Origin: Saprospira grandis DSM 2844
Lineage (GTDB): Bacteria; Bacteroidota; Bacteroidia; Chitinophagales; Saprospiraceae
Assembly: GCF_000275825.1 (NCBI RefSeq)
Contig: NZ_JH719942.1
Span: forward strand, 4,162,624-4,209,695
DNA: 47,072 nt
Direction: 5' to 3'
This document shows positions 25,255-33,595 of the stretch, in pieces. Positions within the stretch are counted from its first letter, which is position 1. Every line of letters begins with the position of its first letter. The notes under the pieces were generated by a model. That model made no database searches and was not told the DNA's origin. It worked only from the letters and a program-made list of their open reading frames with translations. Position numbers and translations under genes: made by a program.

Positions 25255-26181
25255 ATGGCCAAAAAGAGGCGCTTTCAGGATTTGGGTTTTGGCACTGCCC
25301 TTCGAGAGGATCAAGATCGTTTAATCTTGCCCAATGGGCAGTTTAACATCTATAGAGATAATGCTTTTTTTGAGCGTTTTCAGTCCTATCAGTGGTTGGT
25401 AGAGCTCTCCTGGAGTAGTTTCTTTTTGGTCCTCACTACCTTTTATTTGCTCATCAATACAGTTTTTGCGCTATTGTATTTGGCTGTGGGCATCGAGCAA
25501 TTGAGCACGGGAAATCCCGAGCTTTCGCATTTTTGGCAGGCCTTTTTTTTTAGTGTGCAAACCCTAACCACCGTAGGTTATGGCAGTGTGAGTCCAGAAG
25601 GTTTTTGGGCAAATTGTATTGCGGCTGCGGGTGCCTTTGTGGGTTTATTGAGTTTTGCCTTAGCCACAGGGCTGCTTTTTGCCCGTTTTTCTAAGCCCAA
25701 TTTAAAATTGCGTTATAGCAAAAACATCTTGATTGCGCCTTATCAGGATGGAAAAGCCCTAATGTTTCGTATAGCCAATGCCCGACAAAAAGTATTGGCC
25801 GAGGCTCAAATTTCTTTGGTGGCTAGTTGGTTGGAAGAAAATGAACTGGGCCAATTGGGCCGAAAATTTTCGCCACTTTCCCTAGAGCGAGAACAACTGC
25901 GCATTATGCCCCTCAATTGGACCCTAGTGCATCCGCTCAATGAAGATTCGCCGATTCAAAATTTGGGGAAAAGCAGTTGTTCTCGCCAAAAATTAGAGCT
26001 GATTGTCATTTTTCAGGCCCATGATGATAGTCATGGCATCCAACTCCGGTCCTACCATTCTTATAGTAGTGAGGAAATGGTTTGGAATGCGCAATTTGTA
26101 CCTATGTTTCAAGCTGGCCGAAATGGGCAAACGCTACTGCAGCTGAGTAAGATATCTGATTTTGAGTATGTGAAATTATAA
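25255..26181 (+). CDS. Inward-rectifier (KirBac-type) potassium channel
   Basis: The 308-residue protein has the Kir layout. An N-terminal cytoplasmic slide region leads to TM1 around 52-80. The pore helix and selectivity filter TTVGYG are at 105-110, and TM2 is around 120-145 (AAGAFVGLLSFALATGLLFARFSKP). A C-terminal immunoglobulin-like cytoplasmic domain follows from about 150 (LKLRYSKNILIAPYQDGKALMFRIANAR). The Kir hallmarks FARFSKP after TM2 and LMFRIANAR are clear. It gates potassium movement across the inner membrane. It lies 6 bases after the helicase, an odd partner, so operon membership may be incidental. No terminator was noticed before the next gene. Confidence 0.92.
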   Translation: MAKKRRFQDLGFGTALREDQDRLILPNGQFNIYRDNAFFERFQSYQWLVELSWSSFFLVLTTFYLLINTVFALLYLAVGIEQLSTGNPELSHFWQAFFFSVQTLTTVGYGSVSPEGFWANCIAAAGAFVGLLSFALATGLLFARFSKPNLKLRYSKNILIAPYQDGKALMFRIANARQKVLAEAQISLVASWLEENELGQLGRKFSPLSLEREQLRIMPLNWTLVHPLNEDSPIQNLGKSSCSRQKLELIVIFQAHDDSHGIQLRSYHSYSSEEMVWNAQFVPMFQAGRNGQTLLQLSKISDFEYVKL

Positions 26182-26214
26182 CTCTAGATTCTAATAACTT
26201 TTCAAATAAACAAA

Positions 26215-26823
26215 ATGCAAACTACTACTTTTTTCCTTCTCCTATTTTCACTATTTACATTTAATACGGTCCAAGCTCAAAGCCTAAGCGGGCTAGAATC
26301 TGACTACAGCGCTTTGGTAAGACAATATAAAAGTATTAGCGAATGGGCCGAAAACATGGAAGATTTTGACGATAAGATAGGAGATCTTCATAGAAAGGTA
26401 TCTTCCCTTGTTGGAGATATTGAAGATTTTGAACCTGACTATGAGGAGGCCAAACGCCATAAAAAACTTCTCCTTTTGGTCGAAGATTTTGAAGGGTTCA
26501 CTCATTCTAGCCCATCTTCCGAGTCTTTAGACCACTTCAATCAATTTCTAAAAAAACTAGGCGCAACAGTCGAACTATTAGTAAAAAAAGATGGCGTAAA
26601 TATTTACGCTGTACAAATTGGGTATTTCACACATATTTGTGCTTACGCCACAAAAAAAGGGCTTTATCGAGTTGATATTGAGTTTAATGCAAAACAAAAT
26701 GGCTATAGTTTTTCCGCTGGGCGAAACTCTTTCGGTCTACGCAATGAAATAGATATTATTGATATTTATGACCAAAGAGAAATCTCAAAAACCATTAGCA
26801 GCATCAAAGTAGAATTGAGATAG
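26215..26823 (+). CDS. Secreted 202-residue protein of unknown function
   Basis: A signal peptide is visible (FFLLLFSLFTFNTVQAQ) with likely cleavage after AQA/AQ near residue 22. The mature part begins with a long acidic coiled-coil-like segment (LESDYSALVRQYKSISEWAENMEDFDDKIGDL) and ends with strands around VNIYAVQIGYFTHICAYATKKGLYRVDIEF. No family is recognised. It is 34 bases beyond the potassium channel gene and ends in a strong bidirectional hairpin. It is likely periplasmic or outer-membrane associated; the function cannot be stated. Confidence 0.75.
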   Translation: MQTTTFFLLLFSLFTFNTVQAQSLSGLESDYSALVRQYKSISEWAENMEDFDDKIGDLHRKVSSLVGDIEDFEPDYEEAKRHKKLLLLVEDFEGFTHSSPSSESLDHFNQFLKKLGATVELLVKKDGVNIYAVQIGYFTHICAYATKKGLYRVDIEFNAKQNGYSFSAGRNSFGLRNEIDIIDIYDQREISKTISSIKVELR

Positions 26824-26844
26824 CCCTCTAAATTGATTTTTACC

Positions 26845-26879
26845 AAAAGAGCCGAAGGAAATTCCTTCGGCTCTTTTTT
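26845..26879. terminator. Bidirectional terminator between convergent genes
   Basis: A 15-bp stem reading AAAAGAGCCGAAGGA, loop AAT, then TCCTTCGGCTCTTTT, with A and T tracts on either side. It serves the secreted-protein gene and the DUF2461 gene. Confidence 0.9.
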
Positions 26880-26885
26880 AATGCC

Positions 26886-27584
26886 CTACTCCCCCACCAA
26901 AGCCTCTCGCAAAAAGCGGTTAATCCCCATGGCCGCCTCAAAATGTTCTAAAAGCCAAGGCAAAAGCTCTTTACTTTGCAGAACTTCATCCATTTCTGCC
27001 TCCTCCTCATAGGTCCGCATAAAATAATATTGCTTTTGGTAAATCAGGGGCAATTCCTCGCCCAAAGCCCGAAATTGCTTGGGGATGCGCTTATGTTTTT
27101 CGCCCTGCAAACCCGCAGGATAATACTGCTCAAAAGCGGGCTGGGCCAATAAACGCTCAAAGTTTTCTCTTTGGTCCAAAATAGCTTCCCGAACAGCCAA
27201 AACTTGAGCCGGCGATAAACGATAGGCACCACCGCCCACCCAAATTCCCGCCGGACCAATTTGCAAATAGTAGGCGGGCCAATCGATCGCTTTTCGCCCT
27301 TTAGATGATAAAATAGCCGAAGCATGCAGCTTGTAAGGTGTTTTATCCTTGGAAAATCGACTGTCCTTATAAATCCGAAAGATCAACTCTTTGGGCAAAC
27401 GCAAATCAATCCCCGGCTCTATCCGCTGCATTTCCTGGCCCAAATCCTCAATCAAATGCGCAAAAGGCTGCTTGACCGACTCCTCATAGCGCTTTTTGCG
27501 CGCCTTAAACCATTCTCTTTCGTTGTTGGCGGCCAATTCTCGAAAAAAACCGAGGAAATCCGCATCAAAATATTGCATCTTCAA
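26886..27584 (-). CDS. DUF2461 (TIGR02453) family protein
   Basis: The 232-residue protein matches the DUF2461 family throughout: FLGFFRELAANNEREWF near the start, then LIFRIYKDSRFSKDKTPYK, YYLQIGPAGIWVGGG, and YRLSPAQVLAVREAI. The family is widespread in Bacteroidota and has no settled biochemical role. The start may be 27584 or the ATG two codons later (27578). Repeat R8 begins 26 bases upstream. It converges with the preceding secreted-protein gene at a shared terminator. Confidence 0.88.
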   Translation of the reverse strand: MKMQYFDADFLGFFRELAANNEREWFKARKKRYEESVKQPFAHLIEDLGQEMQRIEPGIDLRLPKELIFRIYKDSRFSKDKTPYKLHASAILSSKGRKAIDWPAYYLQIGPAGIWVGGGAYRLSPAQVLAVREAILDQRENFERLLAQPAFEQYYPAGLQGEKHKRIPKQFRALGEELPLIYQKQYYFMRTYEEEAEMDEVLQSKELLPWLLEHFEAAMGINRFLREALVGE

Positions 27585-27609
27585 TTCTTTTTTATCTTTC
27601 TATAATGTT

Positions 27610-27786
27610 GGGGCCCGCGGCCGCCCTTCAATTTGGGGCGGCCGCCGCTATGCTGCGGGGCTCGCTGTTCGCTCGGCCCTTCGCAAAACTTCGCTAGCGC
27701 TTGTTTTGCTCGGTCTGGCCTTCGGCCACCCGCTCCGCAGCGCTGGGCCAATTGGCCCTTCGGGCCAGGGCGGCTTCGCCGCCCCT
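27610..27786 (+). repeat. GC-rich intergenic repeat copy R8
   Basis: The GGGGCC edge at 27610 faces the DUF2461 start. Its far end abuts, and by one or two bases overlaps, the oxyR stop codon. Stem-forming segments include CGGCCGCC/GGCGGCCG, GCGGCTTCGCCGC and TTGGCCCTTCGGGCCA. Confidence 0.8.
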
Positions 27787-28732
27787 AGTCCTCAAAATGA
27801 ACGGGCCAAGATTTTCCTGCTGCGGGCAATTCTCTGGGGCAAGCTGGAGGCAAATGAGACCAAATTTGTTCTTTGAGTAAATCGAGCAGAGCTTGGCGCT
27901 CAAAGTTGGCGGGCCGAAGCAAACCAATTTCTCGATAAGGTTGGGGGGCGGCAAAACTGCGCAAGCTCGCCTGTTGTTTGGGCGGCAAAGCCTGGCCCGC
28001 CAATCTGGGCAAAATGGTAAATCCTCCCTGATAATCGACCAGCATGCGGAGGCTTTCCAAACTGCCCGCCAAATAATTAAGCTGTCGACTTTCGCCAGTT
28101 TGCAACTGCAAAGCACAAAAATCAACCAATTGTTGGCGGAGGCAATGACCTTCTTCCAGTAGCCAAAGTTGAGAAAGGTCCAACTCTTCCGTTAAGAAGT
28201 AGTTTTTCTCCATTTCAAAATCATCTCCATATAATAAGAAGTCTTCATAAAAGAGGCTTTCTTGGACCAAAGTAGGATGGCCAAAAGGCAAAGCCAAAAT
28301 GCCAATGTCCAAATCTCCGGCAAGCATGGCCCGTTCCATCTCTTGGGTTTGCATTTCTCTCAAATCTAGCTGCAAATCTGGACAAGCGGCCAGAAAACTG
28401 GGCAAAAACAAAGGCAATAAATAAGGCGCTAAAGTGGGAATAATCCCTAGGCGAAAGCGCCCACCCAACTGATTTTGCTCCCAATCAACCATAGCTTTGA
28501 GTTGCCCGGCCTGCTGCAAAACCAAACGAGCTTTTCGCAAAACCTTCTGGCCCAAGGGCGTTGGGGCCAAAGGCTTTTGTTTTCGGTCAAAAATGGGCGC
28601 ACCCAATTCTTCCTCCAACTTTTTGACCATCATACTTAAAGTAGATTGGGTAACAAAGCAAGCCTCTGCCGCCTTAACAAAATGCCGATGCTCTTCTAGG
28701 GCCAAAATATATTCGAGTTGCTGTAAATTCAT
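27785..28732 (-). CDS. oxyR: LysR-type peroxide regulator OxyR
   Basis: The 315-residue LysR-family protein has the N-terminal winged helix (LEYILALEEHRHFVKAAEACFVTQSTLS). The C-terminal sensor domain carries LLEEGHCLRQQLVDFC, matching the E. coli OxyR segment holding the two redox cysteines C199 and C208, so peroxide sensing by disulfide formation is well supported. It is divergent from a catalase gene, the expected target. The 3' end abuts repeat R8. The divergent region contains the likely operator. Confidence 0.93.
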   Translation of the reverse strand: MNLQQLEYILALEEHRHFVKAAEACFVTQSTLSMMVKKLEEELGAPIFDRKQKPLAPTPLGQKVLRKARLVLQQAGQLKAMVDWEQNQLGGRFRLGIIPTLAPYLLPLFLPSFLAACPDLQLDLREMQTQEMERAMLAGDLDIGILALPFGHPTLVQESLFYEDFLLYGDDFEMEKNYFLTEELDLSQLWLLEEGHCLRQQLVDFCALQLQTGESRQLNYLAGSLESLRMLVDYQGGFTILPRLAGQALPPKQQASLRSFAAPQPYREIGLLRPANFERQALLDLLKEQIWSHLPPACPRELPAAGKSWPVHFED

Positions 28733-28850
28733 TTTATTATCGATTTAGTCAATACCTATATCAAATATATCATTTTAAACAATTGAGCCGGCAAACTATA
28801 TTTGCCTAAGCAAAGAAAAAAGCACTAAATTAAATGGTGTAGCCTAGCTG
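28733..28850. promoter_or_regulatory. oxyR/katA divergent control region
   Basis: An AT-rich stretch between the divergent genes. TATATTTG at 28797-28804 fits the -7 box for plus-strand transcription toward katA. A CAATACC...AACAATTGA segment at about 28750-28786 has loose dyad symmetry and could hold an OxyR site; this is a weak suggestion. Transcription from this box would place repeat R9 in a katA leader of about 260 bases. Confidence 0.4.
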
Positions 28851-28893
28851 GGGCGACCAAAGGGAGCCTTTCTTTGCGCAGCAACTTTTAGTT

Positions 28894-29030
28894 GGCCTAG
28901 CGATGTGCAGCAGTGCCGCGCAGCGGCAGACCGAGCAAAAAACTGCGTTTTTTTGCGAAGGGCCGAGCAGACCTGCGAGCTGCGAAACGTAGCGCCGCAG
29001 CTTTGCTGCGGAGGCCCCAAAAGAGGCCCC
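28894..29030 (-). repeat. GC-rich intergenic repeat copy R9
   Basis: The element ends with two successive GAGGCCCCAAAA edges (29011-29034), as if the edge had been duplicated. It faces the katA start 41 bases away. Stem-forming segments are GCCGCGCAGCGGC, CAAAAAACTGCGTTTTTTTG and CCGCAGCTTTGCTGCGG. Confidence 0.8.
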
Positions 29031-29071
29031 AAAATTATATTATTTTCCTCATCCTAAACATAGCATATATT

Positions 29072-30580
29072 ATGAGTAAGAAAGAGCAAAACCATAAATT
29101 GCGTTCGGCTTCTGGCCGTCCTTATACGAATCACGAAAATAGTAAATCTGCGGGCCGTCGGGGTCCTCTTTTGCTAGAAGATTATATTTTGCATGAAAAA
29201 CTGGCGCATTTTAACCGCGAACGGATTCCCGAGCGGGTGGTGCATGCCAAAGGGAGCGGTGCTTTTGGTACATTTACGGTGACGCAAGACGTATCTAAGT
29301 ACAGCCGCGCCAAGTTTTTGAACCAAATTGGCAAAGAAACCAAGGTTTTTCTGCGTTTTTCTACCGTAGGTGGCGAAAAAGGCAGCGCCGATAGTGAGCG
29401 AGATCCTAGAGGTTTTGCGGTAAAATTTTATACCGAAGACGGCAACTTTGATATGGTGGGAAATAATACGCCCGTCTTTTTTATCAAAGACCCCAAAAAG
29501 TTTCCCGATTTTATTCATACACAAAAGCGGGATCCTAAAACCAACTTGAAAAGTCCAACTATGATGTGGGATTTTTGGAGTTTAAACCCGGAGAGTTTAC
29601 ATCAGGTTTTGATTTTATTTTCGGACCGAGGCACGCCTTATGGTTATCGCCATATGAATGGTTATGGCTCGCACACCTTTAGTATGATCAATGCAGAAAA
29701 TGAGCGGGTTTGGGTAAAATTCCATTTTAAGACGCTGCAAGGCATCAAAAATATGACTGGGCCAGAGGCCGATCAGATGCGGGCCAAGGATATGGATTTC
29801 TCTCAGCGGGATTTGGTGGAAGCGATTGAGTCGGGCAACTTCCCCAAATGGCGATTTATGATTCAGAGCATGACGGATGAGCAGGCGCAGGCTTTGCCTT
29901 TTAATCCTTTTGACTTGTCTAAGGTTTGGTCGCATAAAGATTTCCCTTTGCAGGAAGTGGGTATTTTGGAATTGAATCAAATTCCCAGAAATTATTTTGC
30001 TACCGTAGAGCAAAGTGCTTTTGCGCCTGCACATATTGTGGATGGCATTGGCTACTCGCCCGATAAAATGTTGCAGGGTCGTTTATTGTCTTATCCTGAT
30101 GCGCATCGTTATCGTTTGGGGGCCAATTATGAGCAAATTCCCGTCAATCGTTGTCCTTTTGCGGTAAAAAATTACCAAAGAGATGGCTCGATGCGGGTAG
30201 ATGGCAATGGCGAAGAAGGGCCCAACTATTATCCCAATAGTTTTGATGACATTTATGAGGATGCCAGTTATACGGAGCCCGCGGAAGAAATTAAGGATCC
30301 TGTAGCCGATTTCTTTGATCGGAATGAGGGGCCTGGCGAAAACGATCATTTTAGTCAGCCCGCCGCCCTTTTCAATGAAGTCATGAACGATTATGATCGC
30401 CATAATTTGGTGGCCAATATTGTGGGGGCTATGCAAGGCATTGCTGGTCCAAAACGAGAGACGATTATCAATCGCCAACTTTGTCACTTCTTTAGAGTAG
30501 ACCCCAAATTGGGTGCTGCCCTGGCCCAAGGCCTAGAAGTTGATGTGGAAGCGGTGATGGCCAGTTTGAAACATGAATAA
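29072..30580 (+). CDS. katA: Heme catalase
   Basis: KatA converts hydrogen peroxide to water and oxygen. The 502-residue protein is a small-subunit, typical catalase. The catalytic His58 lies in ERVVHAKGSGAFG. The conserved FLRFSTVGGEKGSADSERD block and catalytic Asn in MVGNNTPVFF follow. The proximal heme tyrosine lies in RLLSYPDAHRYRLG. No extra C-terminal flavodoxin-like domain is present. The ATG at 29072 begins MSKKEQNHKLRS, a usual catalase start, whereas the upstream open frame runs through repeat R9. The neighbour oxyR is divergent and probably activates it. A terminator follows. Confidence 0.96.
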   Translation: MSKKEQNHKLRSASGRPYTNHENSKSAGRRGPLLLEDYILHEKLAHFNRERIPERVVHAKGSGAFGTFTVTQDVSKYSRAKFLNQIGKETKVFLRFSTVGGEKGSADSERDPRGFAVKFYTEDGNFDMVGNNTPVFFIKDPKKFPDFIHTQKRDPKTNLKSPTMMWDFWSLNPESLHQVLILFSDRGTPYGYRHMNGYGSHTFSMINAENERVWVKFHFKTLQGIKNMTGPEADQMRAKDMDFSQRDLVEAIESGNFPKWRFMIQSMTDEQAQALPFNPFDLSKVWSHKDFPLQEVGILELNQIPRNYFATVEQSAFAPAHIVDGIGYSPDKMLQGRLLSYPDAHRYRLGANYEQIPVNRCPFAVKNYQRDGSMRVDGNGEEGPNYYPNSFDDIYEDASYTEPAEEIKDPVADFFDRNEGPGENDHFSQPAALFNEVMNDYDRHNLVANIVGAMQGIAGPKRETIINRQLCHFFRVDPKLGAALAQGLEVDVEAVMASLKHE

Positions 30581-30599
30581 ATTTAGTGGAAGAAGATAA

Positions 30600-30629
30600 A
30601 AAAGCCCAGTCTGTAGACTGGGCTTTTTT
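30600..30629. terminator. Bidirectional terminator after katA
   Basis: Arms AAAAGCCCAGTC and GACTGGGCTTTT with loop TGTA, shared by katA and the convergent HNH gene. Confidence 0.9.
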
Positions 30630-30638
30630 GTTGGGGGT

Positions 30639-31541
30639 TTAGTAGTTATCTATGATAAACCTTCGGAGAAACGGAAAGGTTTTCTTTTCTCCTTCTGCAT
30701 TTTTTTCAAAGGTTGAAAGCCATATTTTTTTTAGTAGCAGCTTAAATTTTGCTAGTTGCCCCATGGCTTTAAGTTCATTAAAAAGTTGTAACAACTGCTG
30801 TTCTTGTTGTTCGCTAGCCTCCACTCGCCGTTGTTTAAGTAAGCTATTTTGATTGAGACCCAAAACTTTAATATTTGTCTTTGCCCCCTCATTCTTAGCC
30901 AATATTTCGCCTTTTGCTAAATCGTAGCTAAACTTATTTTCAATACGAAAACTAGTTGTCGGTAACAATCTTAACTCATCTTTGCCTTTTGCTGCATCGC
31001 AATGTCTTGTTGCGTTATCTCCAAACTGAATAAATAAACGATCTCCTACTCGAAGATTTTTAATGTCTGCTTTTCGCTTTAATTTTTTAATATGTGTTTT
31101 CTCAGGGATACGGTCATGCAACTCCTCTAAATCAGCAGGATGACAAGCATATAAACTTGCTATATCAGTTAGGGTTTCTGCTGCTTTTACCTGATGTATT
31201 TTCATTTTGCCTCCATTGCATGAAGCCAAAAGATTAGAGTAATCATAGGTAAGTCTTCTGTCTGTTCCTTTATCTAGTAAATGCTCGATGACAGTTGTAT
31301 TCATATCTATTCGCTGACCGCAATAGCAACAAATGTGGCCCTGCTCCTCTAATAAAAACTTTCGAAGAATTTTTTTATTAAAATTGGCCGTTCTATTATC
31401 GTCTAAATACTTCCATAAAGTAGAGGCTGAAATTCCATCAGTATCTAAATACTTAGCATCTAAATCGGTTTCATGTGGCTGACGCCAATTATCTAAGGCC
31501 TCTTTCCCTTCACTACAAACTGCTTTATAAATCCATTCCAT
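30639..31541 (-). CDS. ptuB: PtuB-like HNH endonuclease with an inserted LysM-like domain
   Basis: The 300-residue protein resembles PtuB, the HNH effector of Septu antiphage systems. Its split HNH fold is seen as CCYC (71-74), VIEH (84-87), YSNLLASCNGG (101-111) and then HCDAAKG (180-186). Between the last two lie about 65 extra residues. These read as a LysM domain: IHQVKAAETLTDIASLY, LEELHD and NLRVGDRLFI (115-171), with a lysine-rich loop. In ordinary relatives the CN-G and CD-K parts are close together. LysM domains bind N-acetylglucosamine polymers, so sensing of peptidoglycan fragments or a structural role is possible, but this is inference. The start overlaps the ATPase gene by 17 bases. 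The C-terminal half is unrecognised. Confidence 0.8.
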   Translation of the reverse strand: MEWIYKAVCSEGKEALDNWRQPHETDLDAKYLDTDGISASTLWKYLDDNRTANFNKKILRKFLLEEQGHICCYCGQRIDMNTTVIEHLLDKGTDRRLTYDYSNLLASCNGGKMKIHQVKAAETLTDIASLYACHPADLEELHDRIPEKTHIKKLKRKADIKNLRVGDRLFIQFGDNATRHCDAAKGKDELRLLPTTSFRIENKFSYDLAKGEILAKNEGAKTNIKVLGLNQNSLLKQRRVEASEQQEQQLLQLFNELKAMGQLAKFKLLLKKIWLSTFEKNAEGEKKTFPFLRRFIIDNY

Positions 31542-32865
31542 TAAGCATTTCTTTTATTTCGATTTGGCTCTCCAAGGCCTTAATTTTAGGATGCTCTTTA
31601 TCCATTTCTTTCTTAAGCTTTACAATTTCCTCTTTTGCTTTTTGCAACTGATTATCTTGGATAAGCTGAAGTGTTTTACTTATGCCTTCTAGCGGAACTT
31701 CTCCCTGAATTTCTTCAGGCGATAGCCCCTGCCAAGCCAAAACAGTTTCTATATCCGCACCATAAGGATTAAAATCAATGACCGGAAAACATTGGTTATC
31801 TTTTAATAAATATAAAGATTCTGCTTTTAAATGGTTAATTACCAAAGGAGAATGAGTCGTCAAAATAAACTGAACATTAGGAAAAGTTTGTTGTAGGCGG
31901 CTCACCACTTTACGCTGCCAAGAAGGATGCAAATGCAAATCAATTTCATCGATCATGACTACGCCTGCGCCTCGCAGCGGATGCTCTTCCCCTTCATTGG
32001 CCAACGCCAAACGCATGGCTAAATCTCCTGCTAAAGCTAGTAATGCTTTTTCTCCCGAAGATAATTGCATGACGGACAGTTGTGCCCCTTGTTTTTTGAG
32101 AATCATATCGATATAAGGACTACGTTGTATTCGCAAATCCTTAAACTCATCTCCCATCATTTGTATAATTGCCTGCCGAACAGCTTCTAACTGAGGATGC
32201 TTGTAGCTAAAATCTTCTTGTCCTAATCGCTGCTCATTTTCAATATCTTCTGTAAAACGATACCAAGAAAAAAACCGCTTAAAATCGACTGGGCCAGTTG
32301 TTAATGCATTGGTATACAAGCTCATTTCACTTGCTTCCTCCAAAGAAGCTAAAGACGACTCCCTAATATTACGGTCCGAAGCGTAATAACTGATGACGGG
32401 CAGTTTTGATTTTTTGTCTTCATGTAAAAAATGAATTGATTTACGATCCCATAAAGCCTGTCCAAATACTTTTTGGTCCTTATATCTACGTAAAAAACTC
32501 TTATCCTTAAATTCTTTACCTAAAATTTCCCATCTCAGCTCTATTAAAGATTTTTGTGCTTTTATATAAATATCATTAACACTAAACCTGAGCCCTAACT
32601 CTTTTTCTAGTTGATTTAAAAGCCATTCATGCTCATATTTTATAGGAGATAGTTGTAATTTATAAGGAAAGAAAGTAGAGCTTAACCACTCGTCTAAATC
32701 CAACACAAAAGGAGCAATTGCCGCACGAATCGCCTCCAAGACCGCAGTTTTTCCCGCTCCATTTACCCCTAAAATGACCAAAGGCTCCCCATTTTCAGGA
32801 AAAATAATTTCTTGTCTATCCTTAAAGCCTCTAAAACCCTCTATGCTCAAGCTTTTTAACTGCAT
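31525..32865 (-). CDS. ptuA: PtuA-like ABC/SMC-type ATPase of a Septu-like pair
   Basis: The 446-residue protein is an ABC/SMC-like ATPase with N-terminal IEGFRGFKD and Walker A GVNGAGKT (33-40). The signature is MQLSSGEKALLALAGD, Walker B is VVMIDEIDLHLHP, and the switch His is in TTHSPLVI. The C-terminal tail is a charged coiled coil (about 395-440). In Septu, PtuA oligomers bind the HNH protein PtuB and restrain it until phage infection. The overlap with the HNH gene supports that pairing here. A 36-base gap separates it from nadD on the same strand, so read-through is possible. The ATPase call is secure; the Septu subtype is inferred from the partner. Confidence 0.87.
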   Translation of the reverse strand: MQLKSLSIEGFRGFKDRQEIIFPENGEPLVILGVNGAGKTAVLEAIRAAIAPFVLDLDEWLSSTFFPYKLQLSPIKYEHEWLLNQLEKELGLRFSVNDIYIKAQKSLIELRWEILGKEFKDKSFLRRYKDQKVFGQALWDRKSIHFLHEDKKSKLPVISYYASDRNIRESSLASLEEASEMSLYTNALTTGPVDFKRFFSWYRFTEDIENEQRLGQEDFSYKHPQLEAVRQAIIQMMGDEFKDLRIQRSPYIDMILKKQGAQLSVMQLSSGEKALLALAGDLAMRLALANEGEEHPLRGAGVVMIDEIDLHLHPSWQRKVVSRLQQTFPNVQFILTTHSPLVINHLKAESLYLLKDNQCFPVIDFNPYGADIETVLAWQGLSPEEIQGEVPLEGISKTLQLIQDNQLQKAKEEIVKLKKEMDKEHPKIKALESQIEIKEMLNGMDL

Positions 32866-32901
32866 ACGCTCATCAATTTAATGTCCCTGAATATTTAAAA
32901 C

Positions 32902-33477
32902 CTAACGATACACCCCCGATTTCTCAATAATTTCTCGCACGGCATCGGGCACCCAATAACGAATACTTCCTCCATTAGCTACTTGCCGACGAATATAAGT
33001 TGCCGAAATTTCTACCAAAGGTGCTTCTGCAAATAAATGAATGCTCGGATGATTTTCCAGCTCGCCCAAACTTACTTTGGGGCGTTTATATACATAGATA
33101 GCATGATGCGCCAAAATTTGCTCATAATTTTTCCATTTGGGCAAAGAGCGCAGATTATCGCCCCCCATCAGCAAAACAAATTCATGTTCGGGATGCTCTT
33201 CTCGCAAATAAGCCAAAGTATCTACGGTATAAGAGGGTTTGGGCAAATCAAACTCGATAGCGCAGGCCTTTAAACCGGGCTCCTCCTCCACCGCAGCCTG
33301 CAACATTTCTAAACGCAGGTAATCATCGGCCAAAGTTTTTCGTTCTTTATGTGGATTATGCGGACTAAGCACTAACCATAACTCATCCAAAGGACTATGT
33401 TGCAGCAAATAACTGCTAATCATTAAATGCCCGATATGAATGGGATTAAAAGAGCCGAAAAAGAGTCCTACTTTCAT
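32902..33477 (-). CDS. nadD: Nicotinate-nucleotide adenylyltransferase
   Basis: NadD adenylates nicotinate mononucleotide to deamido-NAD in NAD synthesis. The 191-residue protein has the nucleotidyltransferase opening GLFFGSFNPIHIGHL (with the HxGH-type site), the SPHNPHK block, LLMGGDNLRSLPKWKN and the closing ISATYIRRQ motif (ISxTxIR). The length matches the family. It is divergent from the ompA-like gene. It lies directly upstream of the Septu-like pair on the same strand, which matters because several antiphage systems deplete NAD; a functional link is speculative. Confidence 0.95.
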   Translation of the reverse strand: MKVGLFFGSFNPIHIGHLMISSYLLQHSPLDELWLVLSPHNPHKERKTLADDYLRLEMLQAAVEEEPGLKACAIEFDLPKPSYTVDTLAYLREEHPEHEFVLLMGGDNLRSLPKWKNYEQILAHHAIYVYKRPKVSLGELENHPSIHLFAEAPLVEISATYIRRQVANGGSIRYWVPDAVREIIEKSGVYR

Positions 33478-33544
33478 AATTTTTAATTTATTCTGCCGAA
33501 AATATACAGCCTTCTTTTCGGATTGCCCTAGATGGCTCCGTTTT

Positions 33545-33576
33545 TTTGTGACTTTAGCCCGCCTTTAGTATCTTTA
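33545..33576 (+). promoter_or_regulatory. Putative promoter of the OmpA-family gene
   Basis: TTTG (33545-33548) and TATCTTTA (33569-33576) are separated by 20 bases, in good agreement with Bacteroidota -33/-7 boxes. The start codon is 20 bases downstream. Confidence 0.5.
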
Positions 33577-33595
33577 AGTAAAACAGACCTTAATT

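Noticed and set aside
24781-25314. Open frame antisense to the DEAD-box helicase
   Set aside because: It mirrors a well-supported helicase gene and shows no independent motif.
26215-26823. Channel partner subunit
   Set aside because: Adjacency to the Kir-type gene is the only argument; the protein is secreted and shows no channel-related motif.
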